From assembly GCA_938045315.1 (NCBI GenBank), contig CALINM010000225.1:1-14877 (forward strand): a stretch of 14,877 bases of DNA. Reading direction: 5' to 3'. The notes under the pieces were generated by a model. That model worked only from the letters and a program-made list of their open reading frames with translations. It was not told the DNA's origin and searched no databases. Position 1 is the stretch's first letter; every line of letters starts with the position of its first letter. Source of the DNA: an uncultured bacterium. Lineage in GTDB: Bacteria; CALINM01. The position numbers and the translations under genes are program-made. Positions 7,461 to 14,832 of this stretch are shown in pieces.

Positions 7461-7532
7461 GGGCGGTTAGCTCAGAGGGAGAGCATCGGCCTTACAAGCC
7501 GGGGGTCATAGGTTCAAGTCCTATACCGCCCA
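7461..7532 (+). tRNA. tRNA-Val, anticodon UAC
   Basis: A 72-base cloverleaf. Acceptor stem GGGCGGT/ACCGCCC (7461-7467 with 7525-7531); D stem GCTC/GAGC with a short 7-base loop; anticodon stem TCGGC/GCCGG (one T-G pair) around loop CTTACAA, so the anticodon is TAC at 7493-7495, reading valine GUA (and with modification other GUN) codons; 5-base variable loop; T arm ATAGG-TTCAAGT-CCTAT; discriminator A at 7532. The 3' CCA is not encoded and must be added by CCA transferase. Confidence 0.95.
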
Positions 7533-7610
7533 TTTTAAAATAAAAAATTTTCTTGCTGTTAATCAAAAAAGCTTTATCTTTTTAATCATTTCATTATAAA
7601 CTTAAGTATA

Positions 7611-8981
7611 ATGCTCGATCTAAAGTTAATTCCTAAAAAAAAATTGTTGTTATTTCTAGGGGATATTTTTCTTATACCTTTAGCTTACTTCTTCTCCCTT
7701 GTAATACGATTTGGTATAGAAGACTATTCCCTTTTAAAACCATCAATAGGTGGTGGATTTGTTATTCTTTGTTATATATTCACATTTTACATAGCTGATC
7801 TTTATGAACTTGATAAGCCTGTAAGAAGCATTAAGTATATTTTCCGTTTTATCACAGCCATATTTATTGCTTCCATTATAACACTGGGAGCTTTTTATTT
7901 TTTTCCAAAGTTGTGGTTTGGAAGAGGTATTTTTTTAATAAGCACTATACTTGTTGGCTCATTTACATATTTATGGCGTCTTTTATTTTCATTTATCTTT
8001 CGTAAGTTGTTATATAATGAAAAAAACGTTCTTGTTATTGGATCTGATCAGCTTACAAAGCAATTTTCAAAAGTCTTTGAGAGCTTAGGCCCATATAGGA
8101 TTAAGGGATTTATTTGTGAAAGGATTTCAAACAATATTGATTGCCCCGATGTCCTTGGTACTTATAAAGAATTAATTGATATAGTTAATAAAAATAATAT
8201 TGACATTGTAATTGTAGCAGTCACTCATATAGAAAATACTGAACTTTTAAAGTATGCTTTAGAATGTAAGATGAAGGGTATCAGTGTTATTGACTTACCT
8301 ACTTTTTATGAAGAGGTGACCGGCAAAGTCCCGGTAGAACTTGTTAATGATTTGTGGCTTGTAACTACTCCAATATCGGGTGTAAAAAAAAGTATTTATA
8401 ACATTAAGGTAAAGAGAGTTCTTGATATAATTTTTTCTCTTTTAGGTTTGCTAATAAGTTTAGTTATAACAATACCTGTAGCAATTCTAATAAAATTAGA
8501 AAGCAAAGGTCCAATATTTTACAGGCAAAAACGTGTAGGGTTGAATAATAATATTTTTGAGTGTATTAAATTTCGTTCAATGACTGTTGATGCAGAAAAA
8601 TATGGAGCAGTTTGGGCAAGTAAAAATGATAGCAGGGTTACACGTGTGGGAAAAATTATTAGAAAGCTGAGAATCGATGAAATACCACAAATGTGGAATG
8701 TTTTAAAGGGGGAGATGAGTTTTATAGGTCCAAGACCGGAAAGGCCTGAGTTTGTATATCAATTGGAGAAAAAGATACCCTACTATAATTTAAGACACTC
8801 CGTTAAACCAGGTATTACTGGATGGGCACAAGTTTGTTACCCATATGGTGCTTCTGAAGAAGATGCATTAGAAAAGTTGAAGTATGATCTTTATTATATA
8901 AAAAATTTATCACTTTTTCTTGATTTTCAAATTTTACTTAAGACGGCTAAAGTCGTTCTCTTGGGTAAGGGTGCCAGATAG
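7611..8981 (+). CDS. Polyprenyl-phosphate sugar phosphotransferase (large monotopic PGT, WbaP/EpsB-like)
   Basis: Membrane enzyme that transfers a sugar-1-phosphate from a nucleotide sugar to undecaprenyl phosphate, the first membrane step of O-antigen, capsule or exopolysaccharide synthesis. Of its 456 residues, about 1-130 hold four to five hydrophobic segments; 135-235 is a Rossmann-like domain (NVLVIGSD at 139-146, then DIVIVAVTH at 198-206); 265-456 is the catalytic bacterial sugar transferase domain. That domain contains a re-entrant hydrophobic helix, RQKRVG (305-310), KFRSM (320-324), the catalytic Asp-Glu pair 356-357 in LRIDEIPQMWNVLKGEMS, GPRPERPEF (373-381) and GITGWAQV (401-408). 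The ending YDLYYIKNLSLFLD...GKGAR resembles the branch linked to PEP-CTERM exopolysaccharide loci. No other glycan genes lie nearby, and no Shine-Dalgarno precedes the ATG. Which sugar is used is unknown. Confidence 0.92.
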   Translation: MLDLKLIPKKKLLLFLGDIFLIPLAYFFSLVIRFGIEDYSLLKPSIGGGFVILCYIFTFYIADLYELDKPVRSIKYIFRFITAIFIASIITLGAFYFFPKLWFGRGIFLISTILVGSFTYLWRLLFSFIFRKLLYNEKNVLVIGSDQLTKQFSKVFESLGPYRIKGFICERISNNIDCPDVLGTYKELIDIVNKNNIDIVIVAVTHIENTELLKYALECKMKGISVIDLPTFYEEVTGKVPVELVNDLWLVTTPISGVKKSIYNIKVKRVLDIIFSLLGLLISLVITIPVAILIKLESKGPIFYRQKRVGLNNNIFECIKFRSMTVDAEKYGAVWASKNDSRVTRVGKIIRKLRIDEIPQMWNVLKGEMSFIGPRPERPEFVYQLEKKIPYYNLRHSVKPGITGWAQVCYPYGASEEDALEKLKYDLYYIKNLSLFLDFQILLKTAKVVLLGKGAR

Positions 8982-8997
8982 TATTTGTAAAAAAATT

Positions 8998-9026
8998 TTG
9001 TAAAAAACATCTTTAAAAGTTATAAT
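8998..9026 (+). promoter_or_regulatory. Promoter directly upstream of the fused ABC permease (leaderless geometry)
   Basis: TTGTAA (8998-9003), a 17-base spacer and a perfect TATAAT (9021-9026). The start site would fall near 9032-9034, only 2-4 bases before the ATG at 9036, leaving no room for a Shine-Dalgarno site. This points to a leaderless transcript. Confidence 0.6.
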
Positions 9027-9035
9027 TTAAAACCT

Positions 9036-10745
9036 ATGAAAAATCAGGTTGCTTTTCCACCTATAAAAGGTATTACTTTGTCTGATTTTATTGTTTTGGT
9101 TATTCTTTTTGCTATAATTGGGCTTGTTTTTTTTCTGGGAAAAGAGTGGAAGGGTGATTTAAGAAGCGTTGCCTATATAAGCCTTGAATACAGATACTTA
9201 CCATATTATGTGATTCAATCGGTTTCAAGGATCGGTATTGCATATATACTTTCACTAATATTTTCAATAGGGTATGGCTATTTAGCAAAAAAAAATAAAA
9301 TAACCGAGACAATTTTAATTTCCCTACTCGATATTTTGCAGTCGATTCCTGTTTTATCATTTTTGCCCGGTGTTCTTCTTGCAATGATTAGCCTCTTCCC
9401 AAATAAAAGAATCGGTGTGGAGCTTGCATCTATTATACTTATTTTTACTGGTCAGGTGTGGAATATGGCATTTAGTTACTATAATTCCATTTCTACAATA
9501 CCACGGGATATCCTTGAAGTAGCAAAAATTCATAGGTTTTCTAAATTCTATAGGTTTATCAAGATAGATTTACCATTCAGTGCGATTGGACTGGTCTGGA
9601 ATAGTATGATGTCTGTAGCAGGAGGATGGTTTTTTCTAATGGCATGTGAAATGTTTGTGATAAAGGATAGAGATTTCAGGTTACCTGGCATTGGTTCTTT
9701 TATTCAAATGGCTGCAAATGAAGGTGATCTGCAAAAAGTATTTATCGGGCTGCTTGTTATGGTGATAATTATTGTTCTTCTTGATATTATGATCTGGAGG
9801 CCCCTTGTAGTATGGTCACAAAAGTTTAAATTCGATACTGTCCAGAGTGAGGAGGAAAAAGAATCATTTGTGTTGAATATCTTAAGAGAGTCGAGGTTGT
9901 TAGAGAGGATATGGGATGCAATAGAGTCGAAAATAGACAAAATAAATTATTATTTTGTAAATAGAAAGAGTGAACATAATTACTTAAAAAAAACCCCTAT
10001 AAAAATTGTTTTAATTGGTCTGCTACTAATAGGTCTTTTGTTATTAGTTTTAAAAGGAGGAATAAGAGCATTTGAAATGCTATCAAAAATAACATTTCAA
10101 GATTTTGTCCTTCTTATAAAAGCTGGTGGATTATCTCTACTTAGAACATTGGGGGCAATTGCAATCGCTACCATCTGGACAGTCCCCTTTGGAGTTATGA
10201 TAGGTATGAAACCAAAAGTGGCAAATATATTGCAACCAGTTATACAAATAGCTGCATCAATCCCAGCTACCGCACTTTTTCCTATCATTATCTATTTTTT
10301 ATTAAAAATTGGTGGTGGATTGGGGGTTGGATCTGTTTTTCTTATGCTTCTAGGTACCCAGTGGTATATACTGTTTAATGTCATAGCTGGGGCATCTTCT
10401 ATACCACAAGATTTAAAAGATATTGCAGATTTGTATAGAATAAGAGGTTTTAAGAAATGGAAGGTATTAATATTACCAGGCATTTTCCCCTATCTTGTAA
10501 CGGGACTTATTACAGCAACAGGTGGTGCCTGGAATGCTACTATAGTATCTGAATATGTTGTCTTTGGTGGTGAGGTGCAAAAAACCTTAGGTTTGGGAAG
10601 TTTAATTAGTGAATCAAGTGCCAGTGGTAATTTTAGTATGCTTTTTGCAAGCACTTTACTTATGTCTCTTATAGTGGTAACTTTAAATAGATTCCTCTGG
10701 AAAAGAATGTTTTTATTAGCCGAGGAAAAATTTAGGCTTGATTGA
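9036..10745 (+). CDS. ABC transporter permease with two fused transmembrane domains (NitT/TauT type)
   Basis: A 569-residue inner-membrane protein formed by two tandem BPD_transp_1 domains, roughly residues 15-262 and 320-560, joined by a charged linker (about 265-320). The duplication is visible: TIPRDILEVAKIHRFSKF...IDLP at 154-180 matches SIPQDLKDIADLYRIRGF...LILP at 455-481, both being the cytoplasmic coupling loop that binds the ATPase; LQSIP at 101-105 likewise matches AASIP at 406-410. One chain therefore supplies the whole membrane pore. Homology is to the nitrate/sulfonate/bicarbonate group, but no periplasmic binding protein is encoded beside it, so substrate and even direction are open. 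It overlaps the region of the ATPase Shine-Dalgarno; the two genes form an operon. The ATG lacks a Shine-Dalgarno site. Confidence 0.9.
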   Translation: MKNQVAFPPIKGITLSDFIVLVILFAIIGLVFFLGKEWKGDLRSVAYISLEYRYLPYYVIQSVSRIGIAYILSLIFSIGYGYLAKKNKITETILISLLDILQSIPVLSFLPGVLLAMISLFPNKRIGVELASIILIFTGQVWNMAFSYYNSISTIPRDILEVAKIHRFSKFYRFIKIDLPFSAIGLVWNSMMSVAGGWFFLMACEMFVIKDRDFRLPGIGSFIQMAANEGDLQKVFIGLLVMVIIIVLLDIMIWRPLVVWSQKFKFDTVQSEEEKESFVLNILRESRLLERIWDAIESKIDKINYYFVNRKSEHNYLKKTPIKIVLIGLLLIGLLLLVLKGGIRAFEMLSKITFQDFVLLIKAGGLSLLRTLGAIAIATIWTVPFGVMIGMKPKVANILQPVIQIAASIPATALFPIIIYFLLKIGGGLGVGSVFLMLLGTQWYILFNVIAGASSIPQDLKDIADLYRIRGFKKWKVLILPGIFPYLVTGLITATGGAWNATIVSEYVVFGGEVQKTLGLGSLISESSASGNFSMLFASTLLMSLIVVTLNRFLWKRMFLLAEEKFRLD

Positions 10746-10748
10746 GGT
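10744..10748 (+). promoter_or_regulatory. Shine-Dalgarno site fixing the ATG start of the second ABC ATPase
   Basis: GAGGT overlaps the stop codon of the permease gene and stands 4 bases before the ATG at 10753. It favours that ATG over the TTG at 10738, which has no ribosome-binding site. Confidence 0.7.
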
Positions 10749-10752
10749 AACA

Positions 10753-12051
10753 ATGGCAAATGTAATTCTTGAAGCAAAACATTTATCAAAAGCTTATCCC
10801 ATGAGAGGGGGTAGTCAGCTCACTGTTTTAGAAGATATAAACTTATCAGTTCGTGAAGGTGAGTTTATATCAATCCTTGGCCCTTCTGGTGCTGGAAAAT
10901 CAACATTATTGAGAATATTGTCGGGACTCATTGAACCTACATCTGGGAAAATACTATACCATGGTAAACCACTTGAGGAAGCTTTTCCCAGTATCGGCAT
11001 GGTTTTTCAAAGTTTTGCACTATTTCCATGGCTTACAGTTCTTGAGAATGTAGAAGTTGGTTTAAAGGTCAAAGGCGTTGATAGAGAGACTGCAAGACAG
11101 AAAGCCGTAAAAATGCTCGATCTGGTTGGGTTGGATGGCTTTGAAGATGCCTATCCCAGGGAGCTATCAGGTGGGATGAAGCAAAGAGTTGGTATAGCAA
11201 GAGCTCTTGCTATTGAGCCGGAGATTCTTTTTATGGATGAGCCTTTTTCAGCTTTAGATATTTTAACTGCCGATAATTTGAGGAATGAACTGATAAGACT
11301 CTGGATAGAAAAGAAACTACCTATAAAATCAATAATATTTGTAACTCACAATATAGAAGAAGCTGTATTTCTATCTGATAGAGCAATTATATTAAGCCAC
11401 AACCCTGCCACTATTAGAGCTGAAATAACAATTAACATTCCCCATGTGAGAAATAAAAACCAAAAAGAGTTTAAACTAACTGTTGATGACATATTCACTA
11501 TACTGACGAGGCCAAAAACTGAGGTTCCTTTTATGTTAAGAAAGGAGCGATATCAGTTTTTGCCCCACGCAAAGGTAGGTGCAATAGCGGGATTACTCGA
11601 GCTCGTTTTATCAAAGGGTGGTACAATTGATATATCCGAGGTTACAACAGATCTGGGTTTGGAGGTGGACGATGTTTTTCCTTTGATAGAAGCTGCTGCT
11701 TTTTTGGGGTTTGCGACGGTTAAAGAGGGCGATATCAAATTAACTGAAGAGGGAATTAATTTTTCCCGTTCAGATCTTCTTCAGAAAAAAGTTATTTTTA
11801 GAGAAATGGCTTTAAAGAATATTCAACTTATAAATCAGATTTATCAGGTTCTAACTACAACGGAAAAGAAAAGGATGAGTGAGGATTTTTTTATAGAAAT
11901 TTTGGAGAACCATTTTACTAAAGATGAAGCATGGAATCAGCTTGAAACGGCGATTGATTGGGGTAGATATGCGGAATTATTTGCTTATGATTATGATTCT
12001 GGAGAATTATATATTGAAGAACCTGAAATAGAACAAATTGAAAAAGCTTAA
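10753..12051 (+). CDS. NitT/TauT-type ABC ATPase with C-terminal AAA-associated domain
   Basis: A 432-residue ATPase, clearly longer than the roughly 250-residue norm. Residues 1-250 are a complete ABC domain: Walker A GPSGAGKS at 43-50, Q-loop Gln86 in MVFQSFALFPWLTV, signature LSGGMKQR at 138-145, Walker B ILFMDEP at 158-164, SALD 166-169 and H-loop His199. After a linker, about 268-425 is an extra domain like the family annotated as C-terminal AAA-associated domain (AAA_assoc_C). Residues 280-335 read as helix, helix-turn-helix and a beta wing (LSKGGTIDISEVTTDLGLEVDDVF, then FATVKEGDIKLTEEG), like a winged helix, which would suit a regulatory role. That reading is my inference. The gene follows the permease with 7 bases between stop and start, so the two make one transporter. 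Confidence 0.92.
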   Translation: MANVILEAKHLSKAYPMRGGSQLTVLEDINLSVREGEFISILGPSGAGKSTLLRILSGLIEPTSGKILYHGKPLEEAFPSIGMVFQSFALFPWLTVLENVEVGLKVKGVDRETARQKAVKMLDLVGLDGFEDAYPRELSGGMKQRVGIARALAIEPEILFMDEPFSALDILTADNLRNELIRLWIEKKLPIKSIIFVTHNIEEAVFLSDRAIILSHNPATIRAEITINIPHVRNKNQKEFKLTVDDIFTILTRPKTEVPFMLRKERYQFLPHAKVGAIAGLLELVLSKGGTIDISEVTTDLGLEVDDVFPLIEAAAFLGFATVKEGDIKLTEEGINFSRSDLLQKKVIFREMALKNIQLINQIYQVLTTTEKKRMSEDFFIEILENHFTKDEAWNQLETAIDWGRYAELFAYDYDSGELYIEEPEIEQIEKA

Positions 12052-12055
12052 GTCA

Positions 12056-13201
12056 TTATTTACATAAGGTTAATAAAGAGAATATGGCAATAAATATCAT
12101 AGAGATTGAAATATAGAATATGCCAGACCATCCAGATAAACTCCAGAAATAACCAGGTAAAAAAGCACCAAGACCTCCGCCAAAATAATAAAAAAATAAG
12201 TAAAGTGATGTAGCTGAACCTTTTGCAGTTTTTGCATTTTCGCCAACCATTGCACTTGTGGAGGGTTGGGATATAAATAACCCAGCACAAAGAAAGAAAA
12301 GTCCTAAAATAACAAACGAAGTGATTGAAATGAGGGTAACTACTATTCCTAATAATGCAGTTATAAGTCCAAAGAGTATTACAGGTTTTCTACCTATTTT
12401 ATTTGAATAGGAACCAGCGATGGGGGATATTAGTCCAGCAATATAGACAAAGTATATCATACTCAGTTGTATAGTGTTCAGATTAAACGGTACTTCTGTA
12501 AGATAAAAAGATACATAAGTGAATACACAGGTAAAAGTGAAGAATAAGCAAAATCCTATGATGAAGGCTCCTAAAAGAATTTTGTTTCTAAAATGGTTAA
12601 ACATGCTGATAAAAGATTCTTTTATTGATAAATTTTTTATAAAGTTTTTAGAGGAGGGTAGATAAATTAGCATAAGCAGTGAACCAAGTATATTAAGTAT
12701 GGAAAAGAATATGAACATTGATTTCCATCCAAAAATTCCAGAAATAAGCCCACCAAGAACTCTTCCCGTAAGTCCCGATGTAATCATGCCAAGTATGTAT
12801 ATACCAATTGCTCTACCTAATAATTGCCAGGGAAATTCCTCTGATATATATGCCATAGCGATAGCAGCCATGCCAGAAACAAAGCACCCTTGAAGGGCAC
12901 GCATAATTAAGAAATAAGTAAAATCTTTTGCAAAGGCTGTAAGAAAGGTTGGTATAGCTAATAAAAATCCTGATGCAACCATGATAAGTTTTCTTCCAAA
13001 AAAATCTGATAGAGGACCGTAAATAAGAAGAGTGAAAGATAGAAAAAGAATTGTCACAGAAACAGCTAAACTTGCCATTTGAGCAGAAACATTAAAGTCC
13101 TTTGTAAGCATTGGTAGTATAGGTTGCGCTACATAAATATTAGAAATAATAAAAACAGTACTGACGTATAATACTAAAATTTGAATAATATAACGTTTCA
13201 T
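12056..13201 (-). CDS. Major facilitator superfamily transporter, probable drug/metabolite exporter
   Basis: A 381-residue inner-membrane antiporter with about 12 hydrophobic segments. The MFS motif A GPLSDFFGRK is at residues 62-71 between helices 2 and 3, with the weaker second-half copy GSYSNKIGRKP around 267-277. The N-terminal NIYVAQPILPMLTKDFNVS resembles the DHA1-type exporters related to E. coli YnfM. Its ATG overlaps the TGA of the radical SAM gene (ATGA, 13198-13201) and has no Shine-Dalgarno of its own, so translation probably depends on the upstream gene. That suggests it exports the product of the radical SAM enzyme, though this is guilt by association. The 3' end is only 4 bases from the convergent ABC ATPase stop codon. 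Confidence 0.9.
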   Translation of the reverse strand: MKRYIIQILVLYVSTVFIISNIYVAQPILPMLTKDFNVSAQMASLAVSVTILFLSFTLLIYGPLSDFFGRKLIMVASGFLLAIPTFLTAFAKDFTYFLIMRALQGCFVSGMAAIAMAYISEEFPWQLLGRAIGIYILGMITSGLTGRVLGGLISGIFGWKSMFIFFSILNILGSLLMLIYLPSSKNFIKNLSIKESFISMFNHFRNKILLGAFIIGFCLFFTFTCVFTYVSFYLTEVPFNLNTIQLSMIYFVYIAGLISPIAGSYSNKIGRKPVILFGLITALLGIVVTLISITSFVILGLFFLCAGLFISQPSTSAMVGENAKTAKGSATSLYLFFYYFGGGLGAFLPGYFWSLSGWSGIFYISISMIFIAIFSLLTLCK

Positions 13202-14724
13202 AGAGAAAACTTTTTTATTAATTTTTTTATTACTTCATTTTTACCATTAAGTATTTCATCAGCTTTAGTTAAATAATTTATTGCCAAAGTACTATTTTTT
13301 TTGTAAAAGTGCTTGCCTAATAAATAATATCCCCATGGATTTTTAGGCTCTTTATAAACTATTTCTTTCAGAAAATCTAATGACTTTTGTTCCTCTCTTC
13401 TGTAAGCAAAGTATTTAACAATATTATTTTTAAAACTATATTTTTTGTTGTTATTTAATTCCTTTAGCGAAAATCCCTTTTGGTAAATTTCCTCAAAGGT
13501 TTCTAAAAATAAATTTTTGTATTTTCTAAAAGAATTTAGATCGTAGTAAATTATTTCTCGATTTTTAAAAAATATATCAATTTGATAATTTTTACTTAGG
13601 CTTGTGCCAGGATAAATTGCAAGGGGAGCAACTACAGCATCCATAAGTCCTGATGTTTTAATAAAATTTAGAGTGTTAGTTATATCTTCAGGACTTTCTT
13701 TCATTCCACAAATAAAATAACCAAAGGGTCTAATTAGATTATTTCTCAGTATTTTTATAGCTTCTTTAGCCCCTGTTAAGTTAAGGTTTTTGTTAAAAAA
13801 CTTTAACTGATTCAAAGATGCTGATTCTATACCCATTTGAACCTGATCACATCCTGCATCTGACAGAGACTCAGCAAGTTCATTGTCAATAAAACTTGCC
13901 GATCCCTGTGTGTTCCAGAGATAATATAACTTTTCAACCATAAGTGATTTAGTAAAGTTTCTTACGCGATCTTTACTAAGAAGAAAATTGTCATCTCTTA
14001 TGCTAAAATAAAGAGTGCCAAAACATTCTCTTAAATCTTTTAAATATTCTATCAGTAAATTTAGCGAATGAAACCTTATTTTTCTTTGCCAGATAACGGG
14101 TGATGAACAAAAATTGCAATCAAAAGGACAACCCCTTGAGGTTATTATTATAGAGAAGTTTTCTTCATCTACCTTATTGCAGTATTGAATTATTTGAGAG
14201 GGTAAAAAAAAGTATTTGTCTATATTCTTAATGAGTTTTACAGGATTTTCAATAATCCTACTGAACTTTCTATAGACAAGATTAAAAACTTTTGATAAAT
14301 CTTTATGCTCATTTAAAGCATCAATAAGTAAAGAGCTTGCTTCTTCTCCTTCACCTTTTATGACAAAATCGATGAAGTGAAATCTTTCTAAAATTTCTTT
14401 ACCCAGTATCGATATGGGACCACCAATCACAGTATATGTATTTTTATGGTATTTTTTAAAAAGCTTTGCCATTTCAAAAGAAATTATATGGTTCCCATAA
14501 AAGCTGGAGATAAAGACTATATGACAATCAGAATCTTTTATAAATTTTTCAACCTCCTTTTGTGTATATTTCGAGAGATTAACAAGATTTGCTTCCAGAC
14601 CTCTATCGAGCAAGGCTTTTAATATATTAAAAAGTCCTATGGGCACAAAGTCTGTAAAAGGATCTCTAAATTTCCCCTGCATCCCCCTGTAAACTAAAAG
14701 GCATTTAGTAACTTGTTTTTTCAT
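13198..14724 (-). CDS. B12-binding-type radical SAM protein with C-terminal TPR-like repeats
   Basis: A 508-residue cytoplasmic iron-sulfur protein; reaction unknown. Residues about 1-140 form a Rossmann-like domain of the kind that binds cobalamin in BchE-type enzymes (FVPIGLFNILKALLDRG, CHIVFISSF, GGPISIL at 101-107, DFVIKGEGEE at 119-128). The radical SAM domain runs from about 190 to 390: the [4Fe-4S] motif C199-x3-C203-x2-C206 in SRGCPFDCNFCSS, the GCDQVQMGIESAS stretch (291-303), FICGMKESPEDITNT and YPGTS near 371. The last 70 residues (about 440-500) look like one or two TPR-type helix pairs, an uncommon addition. The usual GGPHA is GGPIS here, so cobalamin binding is not assured. The ATG has no Shine-Dalgarno site. 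It overlaps the MFS exporter gene, suggesting a biosynthesis-plus-export pair. Confidence 0.88.
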   Translation of the reverse strand: MKKQVTKCLLVYRGMQGKFRDPFTDFVPIGLFNILKALLDRGLEANLVNLSKYTQKEVEKFIKDSDCHIVFISSFYGNHIISFEMAKLFKKYHKNTYTVIGGPISILGKEILERFHFIDFVIKGEGEEASSLLIDALNEHKDLSKVFNLVYRKFSRIIENPVKLIKNIDKYFFLPSQIIQYCNKVDEENFSIIITSRGCPFDCNFCSSPVIWQRKIRFHSLNLLIEYLKDLRECFGTLYFSIRDDNFLLSKDRVRNFTKSLMVEKLYYLWNTQGSASFIDNELAESLSDAGCDQVQMGIESASLNQLKFFNKNLNLTGAKEAIKILRNNLIRPFGYFICGMKESPEDITNTLNFIKTSGLMDAVVAPLAIYPGTSLSKNYQIDIFFKNREIIYYDLNSFRKYKNLFLETFEEIYQKGFSLKELNNNKKYSFKNNIVKYFAYRREEQKSLDFLKEIVYKEPKNPWGYYLLGKHFYKKNSTLAINYLTKADEILNGKNEVIKKLIKKFSL

Positions 14725-14773
14725 TTTTTAGAGTTAAAATTAAAACATAAAACAAAAAAAAAATAAATTTTAG

Positions 14774-14802
14774 TTGACAAGTAAAGAATAAAATGATAAA
14801 TT
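14774..14802 (+). promoter_or_regulatory. Promoter of the cysteine synthase gene
   Basis: TTGACA (14774-14779), a 17-base spacer and TAAATT (14797-14802), followed by Shine-Dalgarno GGAGG (14823-14827) 5 bases before the ATG. No T-box or SAM-riboswitch-like leader fits in the short gap between start site and ATG. Confidence 0.65.
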
Positions 14803-14832
14803 TTACTCAAAAAGTAAAGATTGGAGGTTTAT

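Noticed and set aside
10738-10752. TTG start five codons upstream for the second ABC ATPase
   Set aside because: No Shine-Dalgarno precedes it, and the ATG at 10753 has GAGGT at the right distance and begins where homologous ATPases begin.
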